A DNA stretch of 64,000 bases from Knoellia koreensis (GTDB taxonomy: Bacteria; Actinomycetota; Actinomycetes; Actinomycetales; Dermatophilaceae): the NCBI RefSeq assembly GCF_013041615.1, contig NZ_JABEPQ010000001.1, forward strand, positions 798,976-862,975, read 5' to 3'. The notes beneath the pieces are model-generated. The model did no database searches, had not been told where the DNA came from, and worked only from the letters and a program-made list of their open reading frames with translations. Position numbers and translations under genes: made by a program. Positions 55,450 to 63,173 of the stretch are shown here, piece after piece (position 1 is the first letter of the stretch; each line of letters opens with the position of its first letter).

Positions 55450-55842
55450 TCAGTCGATCGTCCAGTCGAGGGTGTAGCTGTGCTCGCCGTCGGCGGCGAC
55501 CTCGAGCCGGAGCCGGCCGGTGATCCCGGCCAGGTCGCCAGTGCCGGACCCGGGCGCCACCTGGTAGATCTGCTCCTGGCCGCCCGGCTGCATCGTGCCG
55601 AACTGCTGGAACGCCAGCGACCCCGAACGCTCCCCCAGCGTGCCCTCCGCCACCTCTACCGCGACGTACCCGGCCACGCCGTTCGCCGGGTCGCCCGCCG
55701 AGAGCATCAGCCCGCGGCCGGTGCCCTGCAGGTCGCCGTGCCACGTCTTGGTGATCGTCATCGACCCCAGCGGAGGCTCGACCGCGGTGGCCGGCCCCAT
55801 CTCCACATCGAAGGTGCCTCGCGCCGTTCCCGATTCGCTCAT
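55450..55842 (-). CDS. DUF3224 protein
   Basis: A 130-residue protein of the DUF3224 family, predicted to form a small beta-barrel like allene oxide cyclase. Conserved parts are RGTFDVEMG, ITKTWHGDLQGTGRGLML, GYVAVEVAEGTLGERSGSLAFQQ and LRLEVAADGEHSYTLDW. No signal peptide or known catalytic residue. The ATG at 55842 is preferred over a weak upstream GTG-type start. It stands alone between the lower-GC lipoprotein gene and metF. Confidence 0.88.
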   Translation of the reverse strand: MSESGTARGTFDVEMGPATAVEPPLGSMTITKTWHGDLQGTGRGLMLSAGDPANGVAGYVAVEVAEGTLGERSGSLAFQQFGTMQPGGQEQIYQVAPGSGTGDLAGITGRLRLEVAADGEHSYTLDWTID

Positions 55843-55898
55843 GCCCGCCACCCTGCCACGGGCAGGTGACACCCGAGGGTTACGGAAAGGCGAAACCT

Positions 55899-56810
55899 CT
55901 ACAGCGAAAGGTTGCGGTGCACCTCGAGCGTCGCCGTGGACCGGTTCATGGTGATGAAGTGCAGCCCAGGCGCACCCTCGGACAGCATCCGCTCGGCGAG
56001 CTCGGTCGCGATCTGTACGCCGACCTCGCGCGTCGCCGCCGGGTCGCCGGCCACCCGCTCGAGCCGCTCCACCACCGCCCGTGGCAACGGCGTGCCCATG
56101 AGCTGCGACATCCGCGCCACCTGCTTGAAGTTCGTCACCGGCATGAGCCCGGGCGTGATCGGCAGCGGCCGCCGCTCGGCCACCCGGTCGCGCAGCCGCA
56201 GGTAGGTGTCGGCGTCGAACACCATCTGCGTGATCGCGAAGGTTGCCCCCGCGTCGGCCTTCTTCACGAGGATCTCGACGTCGTGGTCGAGGTCGGGCGA
56301 AGCCGGGTGCACGTCCGGGAACGCCGCCACCCCGATCGTGAAGTCACCGAGCGAGCGCACGAGCGAGACGAGGTCGGTCGCGTGGTTGAGCCCCTCTGGG
56401 TGCGGCGTCCACTCCCCGCCGGGGTCACCCGGCGGGTCACCGCGCAGGGCGAGGACGTTGCGGACTCCGCTCGCGGCATACATGCCGATCACCTGGCGCA
56501 GCGCGGCGACGGAGGCGCCGACGGCGGTGAGGTGAGCCAACGGGGTGAGCGTCGTCTCGCGGGCGATGCGCTCGGTGACGCGAACGGTGCGGTCCTGGCT
56601 GGTGCCGCCCGCGCCGTAGGTGACGGACACGAAGTCGGGGCGCACCGACTCGAGCCGCCGGATGGCGTCCCAGAGCACCTGCTCGCCCGCGTCGTCCTTG
56701 GGTGGGAAGAACTCGAAGCTGATCGACGGCTGGGGTCGCGAGAGCATGCCGGGGATCGACCGGGTCAGCGACTCCGGCCGGGCAAGACGTGACGATTGCC
56801 CCAGCGCCAT
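55899..56810 (-). CDS. metF: Methylenetetrahydrofolate reductase
   Basis: Reduces 5,10-methylene-THF to 5-methyl-THF for methionine synthesis, using FAD. A 303-residue TIM barrel with the typical start SFEFFPPKDD (about 31-40; catalytic Glu at the strand end), SVTYGAGGTSQDRT (about 62-75), NVLALRGDPPGD (about 119-130) and ITQMVFDADTYLRL. The initial 28 residues (MALGQSSRLARPESLTR...) may be a start-site over-extension. TAGTCT ends 7 nt before ATG 56810, a leaderless promoter pattern. It is divergent from the polyprenyl synthase, as metF-like Rv2172c is from idsA2. Confidence 0.92.
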   Translation of the reverse strand: MALGQSSRLARPESLTRSIPGMLSRPQPSISFEFFPPKDDAGEQVLWDAIRRLESVRPDFVSVTYGAGGTSQDRTVRVTERIARETTLTPLAHLTAVGASVAALRQVIGMYAASGVRNVLALRGDPPGDPGGEWTPHPEGLNHATDLVSLVRSLGDFTIGVAAFPDVHPASPDLDHDVEILVKKADAGATFAITQMVFDADTYLRLRDRVAERRPLPITPGLMPVTNFKQVARMSQLMGTPLPRAVVERLERVAGDPAATREVGVQIATELAERMLSEGAPGLHFITMNRSTATLEVHRNLSL

Positions 56811-56908
56811 GGCGGTGAGACTAGTCGAGCGCCCACACCGTAGGCTCGAGGCCTGCGCAGTCCGAGACGGGCCGCGCCCGCACCACCGCCCCCGTCCTGG
56901 AGGAAACC

Positions 56909-57997
56909 GTGTCCGCCAACCCGCTCGACGCCGCCTCGCTGCGCGCCCGGGTGCAGGCGTGCGTCGACACGACGATCGCCCGCGAGCGCGAGGTGCTCGC
57001 CGAGGTCGGCCCCGACACCATCGAGCTGGTCGACGCCGTGGCCCGCCTCCTCCAGGGCGGAAAGCGGTTGCGCGCCGCCTTCCTCTACTGGGGCTACCGG
57101 GCGGCCGGCGGCCCCGACTCCGACTCCCTCGTCCAGGTGGCGACCGCGATGGAGTTCTTCCAGGCGGCCGCGTTGATCCACGACGATGTCATGGACGACA
57201 GCGACACCCGCAGGGGTATGCCGGCTGCTCACCGCTCGCTTGCGGCGCACCACGAGCGTGAGGCCTGGGCCGGTGACGCGGGACGGTTCGGCGTGGCCGG
57301 GGCGATCCTCGCGGGGAACCTGTGCCTGGGCTGGACCGAGGAGCTCTACGCCACCTCCGGGCTGCCGGCGGCGGACCTGGAGCGCGGGCGGCCGGTGTTC
57401 GACCGGATGCGCACCCAGCTCATGGGCGGGCAGTTCCTCGACGTCGTGGAGTCGGCGCGCTCCTGGGACGGCATGGAGACCGACGAGCGCATCGCCCGGG
57501 CGGAGCGGGTGATCCGCTACAAGTCGGCCAAGTACACCGTCGAGCACCCCGTGCTCATCGGGGCGTCCGCGGGCGGAGCCGGCTCCGACGACCTGACCGC
57601 CCTGTCGGCGTATGGCCTCGACCTGGGGCAGGCGTTCCAGCTGCGCGACGACCTGCTCGGTGTCTTCGGTGACCCTGCGACCACGGGCAAGCCGGCCGGC
57701 GACGACCTGCGCGAGGGCAAGCGGACCGTGCTCGTCGCGCACACCCTGGCCGGCACCGACGGTGCGGGTCGCTCGGCCCTGTCCAAGGGTCTGGGCGACC
57801 CGGACCTCGACGCCGACACGGTCGAGGCGCTGCGGACCGTCATCACCGACAGCGGCGCGGTGGCCGCGGTCGAGGCCGACATCACGCGGCTCGCCGGATC
57901 GGCGCGCGCGTCCCTGAAGTCCGCGACCGGCCTGACCGCCGAGGGCGTCGAGGTGCTCGACGCCCTCATCGACAGCGCCACCAGCCGCACCTACTGA
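56909..57997 (+). CDS. Polyprenyl (geranylgeranyl-type) diphosphate synthase
   Basis: Trans-prenyltransferase of 362 residues, elongating isoprenoid diphosphates for carotenoids, menaquinone or lipid carriers. The IPP-binding GGKRLRA is at about 51-57. The first Asp-rich motif LIHDDVMDDSDTRR is at about 91-104 and the second QLRDDLLGVFGD at about 247-258. Residues before the first DDxxD (AMEFFQAAAL) suggest a medium-chain product such as GGPP, but chain length cannot be fixed. GGAGG precedes GTG 56909. The position corresponds to idsA2 (Rv2173) in mycobacteria. Confidence 0.92.
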   Translation: MSANPLDAASLRARVQACVDTTIAREREVLAEVGPDTIELVDAVARLLQGGKRLRAAFLYWGYRAAGGPDSDSLVQVATAMEFFQAAALIHDDVMDDSDTRRGMPAAHRSLAAHHEREAWAGDAGRFGVAGAILAGNLCLGWTEELYATSGLPAADLERGRPVFDRMRTQLMGGQFLDVVESARSWDGMETDERIARAERVIRYKSAKYTVEHPVLIGASAGGAGSDDLTALSAYGLDLGQAFQLRDDLLGVFGDPATTGKPAGDDLREGKRTVLVAHTLAGTDGAGRSALSKGLGDPDLDADTVEALRTVITDSGAVAAVEADITRLAGSARASLKSATGLTAEGVEVLDALIDSATSRTY

Positions 57998-58032
57998 CCC
58001 AGCGGCGCTCCCCAAGATGGGGGCGGGCTGCC

Positions 58033-58446
58033 TCAGAAGGCGAGCTCCATGGCGCGGCGACGCACCTCGGTCTTGAAGCCGGCCTCGAGCGCGTCGACCG
58101 GGGTGCCACCACCGGGCAGGGTCTCGTCGCGGGTGAACAGCCACCGCAACGTCTCCTCGTCGGTCATGCCGCCGTCGGAGAGCACCGTGAACGTGCCGCG
58201 CAGGTGGGGCAGCACCCGTTCGCCGAGGAACTGCTCGGGCACGCCGATGATGCGTCGCTCCCCGACCCGGTGACCGAGCAGCTCGCGCTCGTCGAGCATG
58301 CGACGCACCTGCGACAGCGGCACACCCAGCCGTTCCGCCACGTCGGGCACCGGCAGCCAGGACCCGACGAGGCTCTCAAGGTCGACCTGGGCGCCACCTG
58401 CCAGTGCGGCGTCGTCCGTGCGGGGCATGGTCGGTTCGTCACTCAC
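58033..58446 (-). CDS. Rv2175c-like DNA-binding protein
   Basis: A 137-residue protein with a winged or MerR/excisionase-like helix-turn-helix (WLPVPDVAERLGVPLSQVRRMLDERELLGHRVGERR, about 31-65) and a C-terminal helical domain (LRWLFTRDETLPGGGTPVDAL). Rv2175c of M. tuberculosis binds DNA and is phosphorylated by PknL; here too a PASTA kinase gene lies nearby (60184). The Thr-rich N-terminus (SDEPTMPRTDDAALAG) holds possible phosphosites. GTG 58446 is the likely start; no ribosome site is visible. It is convergent with the polyprenyl synthase. Confidence 0.85.
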   Translation of the reverse strand: MSDEPTMPRTDDAALAGGAQVDLESLVGSWLPVPDVAERLGVPLSQVRRMLDERELLGHRVGERRIIGVPEQFLGERVLPHLRGTFTVLSDGGMTDEETLRWLFTRDETLPGGGTPVDALEAGFKTEVRRRAMELAF

Positions 58447-58765
58447 GAGACCAAGCGTGCCAGTCGCCGTCCGCGCGCACCCACCGGGGCGTATGCCGCG
58501 GGCGCACCGGCCGAACGCGGTGGACCCACACCGGTCGCGGACACCGGCCACCACGACCGCCGCGGCGAACTGACCGGCGGTAGCCGAACCCCGCGGACCC
58601 GGCGGACCGGTCTACGCAGTTGGGGTGAATTACATCGATGTAAGTCGAGATACATCGCGTTTCATGGTGTAACTTTCACATGCGTCACACTCGCCCCACT
58701 CACCACATCTGACCCGACTGTCCCGCACGACGGTCGGGCGGACCGCCCGAAAGGCAGCTCCCTCC
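58447..58765. other. Intergenic region upstream of the LysM/transglycosylase gene
   Basis: A 319-bp divergent gap. Its centre (58625-58690) is AT-rich and holds the 14-bp perfect palindrome TTACATCGATGTAA, a second TACATCG nearby, and GTGTAACTTTCACATGCGTCAC, which has the GTAAC/GTCAC look of MtrA-type sites but not at the usual spacing. I searched for a c-di-AMP (ydaO) riboswitch, common before such genes, and could not support one. Confidence 0.45.
58630..58643. promoter_or_regulatory. 14-bp palindrome upstream of a cell-wall hydrolase gene
   Basis: TTACATCGATGTAA is a perfect palindrome about 125 bp before the LysM gene start, in the only AT-rich part of the gap. It is a good candidate operator; the regulator is not identifiable. 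Confidence 0.5.
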
Positions 58766-60088
58766 ATGGCCCCCGTTGCCGCCGCGCCCGCTCTCCCCCC
58801 GGCAGTTGCGCTGACACGTCCCGCGGTCGTCCAGAAGGCCAAGCCGGCTCCGTACGGCTGGACCACCTACACCGTGCGGGGCGGTGACACCCTGGCCGGC
58901 ATCGCCGTGCGTACCGGCACCACGCCGGGCGCCCTCGCGGCCCGCAACAAGCTCAAGGCCGGGGGCAACCACCTGTCGATCGGGCAGAAGCTGTCCGTCC
59001 CCAAGACCGCCGGTCAGGCACGCGCCGAGGCCGCCAGGGCCAAGGCGGCCGCCGCGGCCCGCGCCGCAGCCATCCGCCGCGCCACGTACGTCGTGCGCTC
59101 CGGCGACACCCTGTCGGCCATCGCCTCGCGCAAGGGTGTCTCCCTGGCCTCGCTGCTCAAGACCAACAAGCTGTCGAGCCGCTCGATGATCCACCCCGGT
59201 CAGAAGCTGCGGATCCCCGGCGCCGGCGGCGCCGCCCGCGTCGGCGGCGGCAGCGCCCCGGCCGTCTCCACCGCCACCTACAAGGTCCGCAGCGGTGACA
59301 CCCTGTCGGCGATCGCGGCCCGCACCAAGACCTCGCTCGCCACGATCTACCGGCTCAACCGGCTCAGCTCGCGCAGCGTCATCCACCCGGGCCAGTCGAT
59401 CAAGGTCAGGGGCACCACGAAGTCGAGCTCGGGCGCGAAGGCGGGCACCACGGCATACACGGTCCGCTCGGGTGACACCCTCTCGGGCATCGCCGCACGC
59501 AAGGGCGTCTCGCTCGCCGCGCTGCTCAAGGCCAACGGCCTCTCCAGCCGTTCGGTGATCTACCCGGGCAAGAAGCTGCGCGTCCCCGGCGGCGCCACCA
59601 AGACTTCGACCAACAACACGTTCGCGGGGCGCAGCTACCCGCAGGCCACGGTCAGCTCGGCCAACAGGAACCGCGCCGCCCTCGCCAGCGCGTCCGTGCC
59701 GAGCCGCAGCCAGACGCGGGCGATGATCGTCGCCACCGCGCGTCGGCACGGTGTCGACCCCAGGCTGGCGCTCGCCGTGGCGTGGCAGGAGTCCGGCTGG
59801 AACCAGCGTCAGGTGTCGGTCGCCAACGCGATCGGGGTCATGCAGGTCATCCCCAGCTCGGGCCAGTGGGCCTCCGACATGGTCGGCCGCCGCCTCAACC
59901 TGATGAACACCCAGGACAACATCACGGCCGGTGTCGCGATCCTGCGCTCGCTGCAGCGGTCGGCCAAGAACACCGACCAGGCCATCGCCGGCTACTACCA
60001 GGGCCTGTACTCGGTGCAGAAGAACGGCATGTACGCCGACACCAAGTCCTACGTCGCCGCCGTGAAGGCCCACCGCAGCCGGATGTGA
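58766..60088 (+). CDS. LysM-repeat lytic transglycosylase-like protein
   Basis: A 440-residue peptidoglycan-acting protein with four LysM modules (YTVRGGDTLAGIA near 34, YVVRSGDTLSAIA near 109, YKVRSGDTLSAIA near 170, YTVRSGDTLSGIA near 229) joined by Ala/Lys- or Gly/Ser-rich linkers. A C-terminal SLT domain carries the catalytic Glu in VAWQESGWNQRQV (about 336) and AIGVMQVIP. It should bind and cut glycan strands outside the cell. However, the N-terminus (MAPVAAAPALPPAVAL) lacks the basic residues and helix of a signal peptide, and the frame is closed upstream at 58670 with no other start. The export signal may be lost or atypical. Confidence 0.85.
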   Translation: MAPVAAAPALPPAVALTRPAVVQKAKPAPYGWTTYTVRGGDTLAGIAVRTGTTPGALAARNKLKAGGNHLSIGQKLSVPKTAGQARAEAARAKAAAAARAAAIRRATYVVRSGDTLSAIASRKGVSLASLLKTNKLSSRSMIHPGQKLRIPGAGGAARVGGGSAPAVSTATYKVRSGDTLSAIAARTKTSLATIYRLNRLSSRSVIHPGQSIKVRGTTKSSSGAKAGTTAYTVRSGDTLSGIAARKGVSLAALLKANGLSSRSVIYPGKKLRVPGGATKTSTNNTFAGRSYPQATVSSANRNRAALASASVPSRSQTRAMIVATARRHGVDPRLALAVAWQESGWNQRQVSVANAIGVMQVIPSSGQWASDMVGRRLNLMNTQDNITAGVAILRSLQRSAKNTDQAIAGYYQGLYSVQKNGMYADTKSYVAAVKAHRSRM

Positions 60089-60183
60089 CCGCCGGGCGGT
60101 GGGCCGCCCGACGAACGGTTCGGGATCGCGGCCCACCGCCCTGCCTGCACGGGTTGCCTGCGTTCAGCACCTACACTTTGCGG

Positions 60184-62169
60184 GTGTCTTCCGGTGTGAC
60201 CGAGTCGCTGCTCGGGCGTGTGTTCGACGGGCGCTACCGCGTCCAGTCGCACATCGCCGACGGCGGAATGGCCTCGGTCTACCTCGCCCTCGACACCCGT
60301 CTGGAGCGGGACGTCGCGCTCAAGGTGCTGCGCCGCGACCTCGCCCAGGACGACGCGTTCGTCAGCCGGTTCCGCCGTGAGGCGCGCTCCGCGGCCCGTC
60401 TCTCGCACCCCAACGTCGTCGCCGTCTTCGACCAGGGCGAGGACGACGGCAACATGTTCCTGGCCATGGAGTACGTCCCCGGCCAGACCCTGCGCGAGGT
60501 CATGAAGGCCGAGGGCCCCCTCACGCCGCGTGCGGCCCTCGACATCATCACGCCCGTGCTCCAGGCGCTCGGCGCTGCGCACCGCGCCGGCATCATCCAC
60601 CGTGACGTCAAGCCCGAGAACGTCATCCTGCGCGAGGACGACGGCACCGTGAAGGTCGCCGACTTCGGTCTCGCCCGCGCCGTGAGCGCGCAGACCGTCA
60701 CCTCCCAGACGGGCGTGCTCCTCGGCACGGTCGCCTACCTCTCCCCCGAGCAGGTCGAGCGCGGCATCGCCGACGCACGCAGTGACGTGTATGCCGCGGG
60801 CCTGATCCTGTTCGAGATGCTCACCGGGTCGAAGGCCTTCACCGGTGACACCCCGATCCACATCGCCTACCAGCACGTCCACGGCTCGGTGCCGGTGCCG
60901 TCGTCGCGTGTCGCGTCCGTGCCCACGGAGCTCGACGAACTGGTCGCGCTGGCCACTTCGCGCGACCCCGACGACCGGCCGGCCGACGCGCAGGAGCTGC
61001 TCGAGGCCGTGCGGGTGGCCCGGGCCGGCCTGTCCCCCGCAGAGCTCGACCGGCGTCCCGAGGGAGCGGCTGCCGTGGGCGGCGGTGCGAGCACGGTCGC
61101 CGTCGAGCGCACCAGCGCCCTGCCGAACGGCATACCTGCCGACGACGCGACTGCGGCCACCACGACGCCGGCCAGGCGTCCGCTGCCACCCGTCGCGCTC
61201 CCGATCGACCACACGCCGACGTCACCACCGATCCCCCCACCGGGGCGGGACGTCGTCGCCCGCACCGACGGTGGCGGGCGCGGCGGACGTCGGCGTATGC
61301 CGTGGGTCCTGGCTGCGCTGGCCGTCGCCCTCATCGCGGGGCTGACCGGGTGGTGGTTCCTCGCCGGGCCCGGCTCGCCGACGGTGGTGCCGAAGACGGT
61401 GGGCACGACGTTCGCGCAGGCCAAGGCCGCGCTCGCGACGGCGCACCTCGACGCCAAGGAGCAGCAGCAGTTCGACGAGACGGTGCCCAAGGGGCAGGTC
61501 ATGTCGACGAACCCCGGCGCGGGTGCTGAGGTGAAGCGCGGCACCGACGTCACCGTGACCGTGTCGAAGGGGCCGGAGCGGTATGCCGTGCCGAACGTCG
61601 TCAAGAAGTCCGAGGCCGAGGCGCGTGACCAGGTCACCGCGCAGAAGCTGACGGTCGGGTCGGTGAAGCAGGCGTTCAGCGAGACGGTGGACTCCGGGCT
61701 CGTCATCAGCAGCGACCCCAAGGCCGGCACGTCGCTCAAGCGCGGCGCCAAGGTCAACCTCGTCGTGAGCAAGGGCCGCCAGCCGATCGAGGTGACCGAC
61801 TGGACCGGCAAGCCCGCGGACCAGGCCATCAACGACCTCACCGGCAAGGGGCTGCAGGTCGACGCCACCGAGCAGCGCAACGACGACAAGGTGCCCAAGG
61901 GCAGTGTCATCAGCCAGAGCCCGGCCGGCACCACGGCATACAAGGGCGACAAGGTGAAGCTCGTCGTCTCCAAGGGTCCGGTGCTGGTCAAGGTGCCGGA
62001 CGTCCAGGGCAAGCAGGAGCCGGAGGCCATCAAGATCCTCAAGGACGCCGGGTTCGAGGTGAAGGTCGAGCGGTTCATGGGTGGCATCTTCGGCACTGTG
62101 CGCAGCCAGGACCCGGCCGCGAACTCCGAGCAGCCCAAGGGCACCACCATCACGCTCGTCGTCGTCTGA
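60184..62169 (+). CDS. Ser/Thr protein kinase with PASTA repeats (PknL/PknB type)
   Basis: A 661-residue membrane kinase. The kinase domain (about 13-275) has the Gly loop DGGMASVYLAL, Lys of VALKVL, catalytic HRDVKPENVIL, DFGLARAV with the activation loop SQTVTSQTGVLLGT, and APE-equivalent SPE. A Pro/Thr-rich juxtamembrane part leads to one helix (WVLAALAVALIAGLTGWWFL, about 376-395). Four extracellular PASTA repeats follow (each ending VTVSKG/LVVSKG-like), which bind peptidoglycan or muropeptides. GTG 60184 has TACACT 6 nt upstream (leaderless pattern). It is near the Rv2175c-like gene, a known PknL substrate type. Confidence 0.93.
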   Translation: MSSGVTESLLGRVFDGRYRVQSHIADGGMASVYLALDTRLERDVALKVLRRDLAQDDAFVSRFRREARSAARLSHPNVVAVFDQGEDDGNMFLAMEYVPGQTLREVMKAEGPLTPRAALDIITPVLQALGAAHRAGIIHRDVKPENVILREDDGTVKVADFGLARAVSAQTVTSQTGVLLGTVAYLSPEQVERGIADARSDVYAAGLILFEMLTGSKAFTGDTPIHIAYQHVHGSVPVPSSRVASVPTELDELVALATSRDPDDRPADAQELLEAVRVARAGLSPAELDRRPEGAAAVGGGASTVAVERTSALPNGIPADDATAATTTPARRPLPPVALPIDHTPTSPPIPPPGRDVVARTDGGGRGGRRRMPWVLAALAVALIAGLTGWWFLAGPGSPTVVPKTVGTTFAQAKAALATAHLDAKEQQQFDETVPKGQVMSTNPGAGAEVKRGTDVTVTVSKGPERYAVPNVVKKSEAEARDQVTAQKLTVGSVKQAFSETVDSGLVISSDPKAGTSLKRGAKVNLVVSKGRQPIEVTDWTGKPADQAINDLTGKGLQVDATEQRNDDKVPKGSVISQSPAGTTAYKGDKVKLVVSKGPVLVKVPDVQGKQEPEAIKILKDAGFEVKVERFMGGIFGTVRSQDPAANSEQPKGTTITLVVV

Positions 62170-62184
62170 TCGCCCGGTCCTTCG

Positions 62185-63102
62185 TTGTCCACGCGCTTTC
62201 CCGCGGGCCGGCTCGCCACCCTGCTGCTGGTCTCGGTCACGGCGGTCTGGGGTTCGACGTTCTTCCTCATCCGCGACCTCGTGGCAACCGTGCCGTCGGC
62301 GGACTTCCTGGCGGTGCGGTTCGCGATCGCGGCCGTGGTCATGGCGGTGGTGTTCCGTCGTCAGCTGCTGGCGTTGACGCGGCGCGAGGTGATGATCGGG
62401 GTCGTGCTGGGGGTGCTCTACGGGCTAGCCCAACTGCTGCAGACGATCGGGCTCGAGCACACGGACGCGTCGGTGTCCGGGTTCGTGACGGGCACCTATG
62501 TCGTGCTGACGCCGATCTTTGCTGCGGTGCTGTTCCGCGACCGGCTGCCGTGGACGACGTGGGTGGCGGTGCTGCTGGCGACTGCGGGGTTGGCGGTGCT
62601 GTCGCTGCGGGGGCTGTCGGTGGGGTTCGGCGAGGCGCTGACGCTGGGGTCGGCGGCGCTCTATGCGCTGCACATCGTGGGGCTGGGGCGGTGGTCGACT
62701 GCGGGGTCTGCGACCGGGTTGGCGACGGTGCAGGCGTTCGTCATCGCGGTCGTGGCGGGGATCGCCGCGGTGCCCGGTGGGCTGACGCTGCCGGCTGATG
62801 GGGGGCAGTGGGCGTCGTTGCTCTACATGGCGATCGTGGCCGGCGCGGTGGCGCTGTGGGCGCAGACCTGGGCGCAGGCGCATCTGCCAGCGACGCGCGC
62901 GGCGATCGTGATGACGATGGAGCCGGTGTTCGCCGCGTTCTTCGCGGTGCTCTTCGGTGGTGAGTCCCTGACCGCGCGGATGCTCGTCGGTGGCGCGCTG
63001 GTGCTGACGGCGATGTACGTGGTCGAGCTGCTCGGCCGCCGCTCCCCCGAGGCGAGCGCCGAGGAGGACCCACCCGCGGAGCTGCTCCACCACGAGGTCT
63101 GA
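62185..63102 (+). CDS. EamA/DMT-family transporter
   Basis: A 305-residue membrane protein with ten helices in two EamA repeats. The first begins TLLLVSVTAVWGSTFFLIRDLV (typical AVWGSTF signature) and the second LGSAALYALHIVGLGRWS, ending in VIMTMEPVFAAFFAVLFGGESL (conserved MEPV..A motif). Members export metabolites or amino acids; the substrate is unknown. The start appears to be TTG 62185 with no ribosome site, 15 bp after the kinase gene, so it may be read through from that transcript. Upstream GTG or ATG starts are absent in this frame. Confidence 0.85.
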   Translation: MSTRFPAGRLATLLLVSVTAVWGSTFFLIRDLVATVPSADFLAVRFAIAAVVMAVVFRRQLLALTRREVMIGVVLGVLYGLAQLLQTIGLEHTDASVSGFVTGTYVVLTPIFAAVLFRDRLPWTTWVAVLLATAGLAVLSLRGLSVGFGEALTLGSAALYALHIVGLGRWSTAGSATGLATVQAFVIAVVAGIAAVPGGLTLPADGGQWASLLYMAIVAGAVALWAQTWAQAHLPATRAAIVMTMEPVFAAFFAVLFGGESLTARMLVGGALVLTAMYVVELLGRRSPEASAEEDPPAELLHHEV

Positions 63103-63122
63103 GTCGCCCCATGGATCCCCGG

Positions 63123-63173
63123 CGATTCGAGGTATTACTGCCCCCGATTCCCCGGCGTGTTTACCTCGAACCG
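63123..63173 (-). repeat. 51-bp palindromic element, copy 3, ending a threonine aldolase gene
   Basis: CGATTCGAGGTA (63123-63134) and TACCTCGAACCG (63162-63173) form a 12-bp stem with one G-T pair, around a middle with the shared GCCCCCGATTCC core. It aligns without gaps to copy 1 (39/51). The right arm read on the minus strand (GGT TCG AGG TAA) encodes the last residues and the stop of the threonine aldolase. Confidence 0.85.

Noticed and set aside
58625-58765. c-di-AMP (ydaO-type) riboswitch before the LysM gene
   Set aside because: Often found before such genes, but I could not match its conserved elements here.
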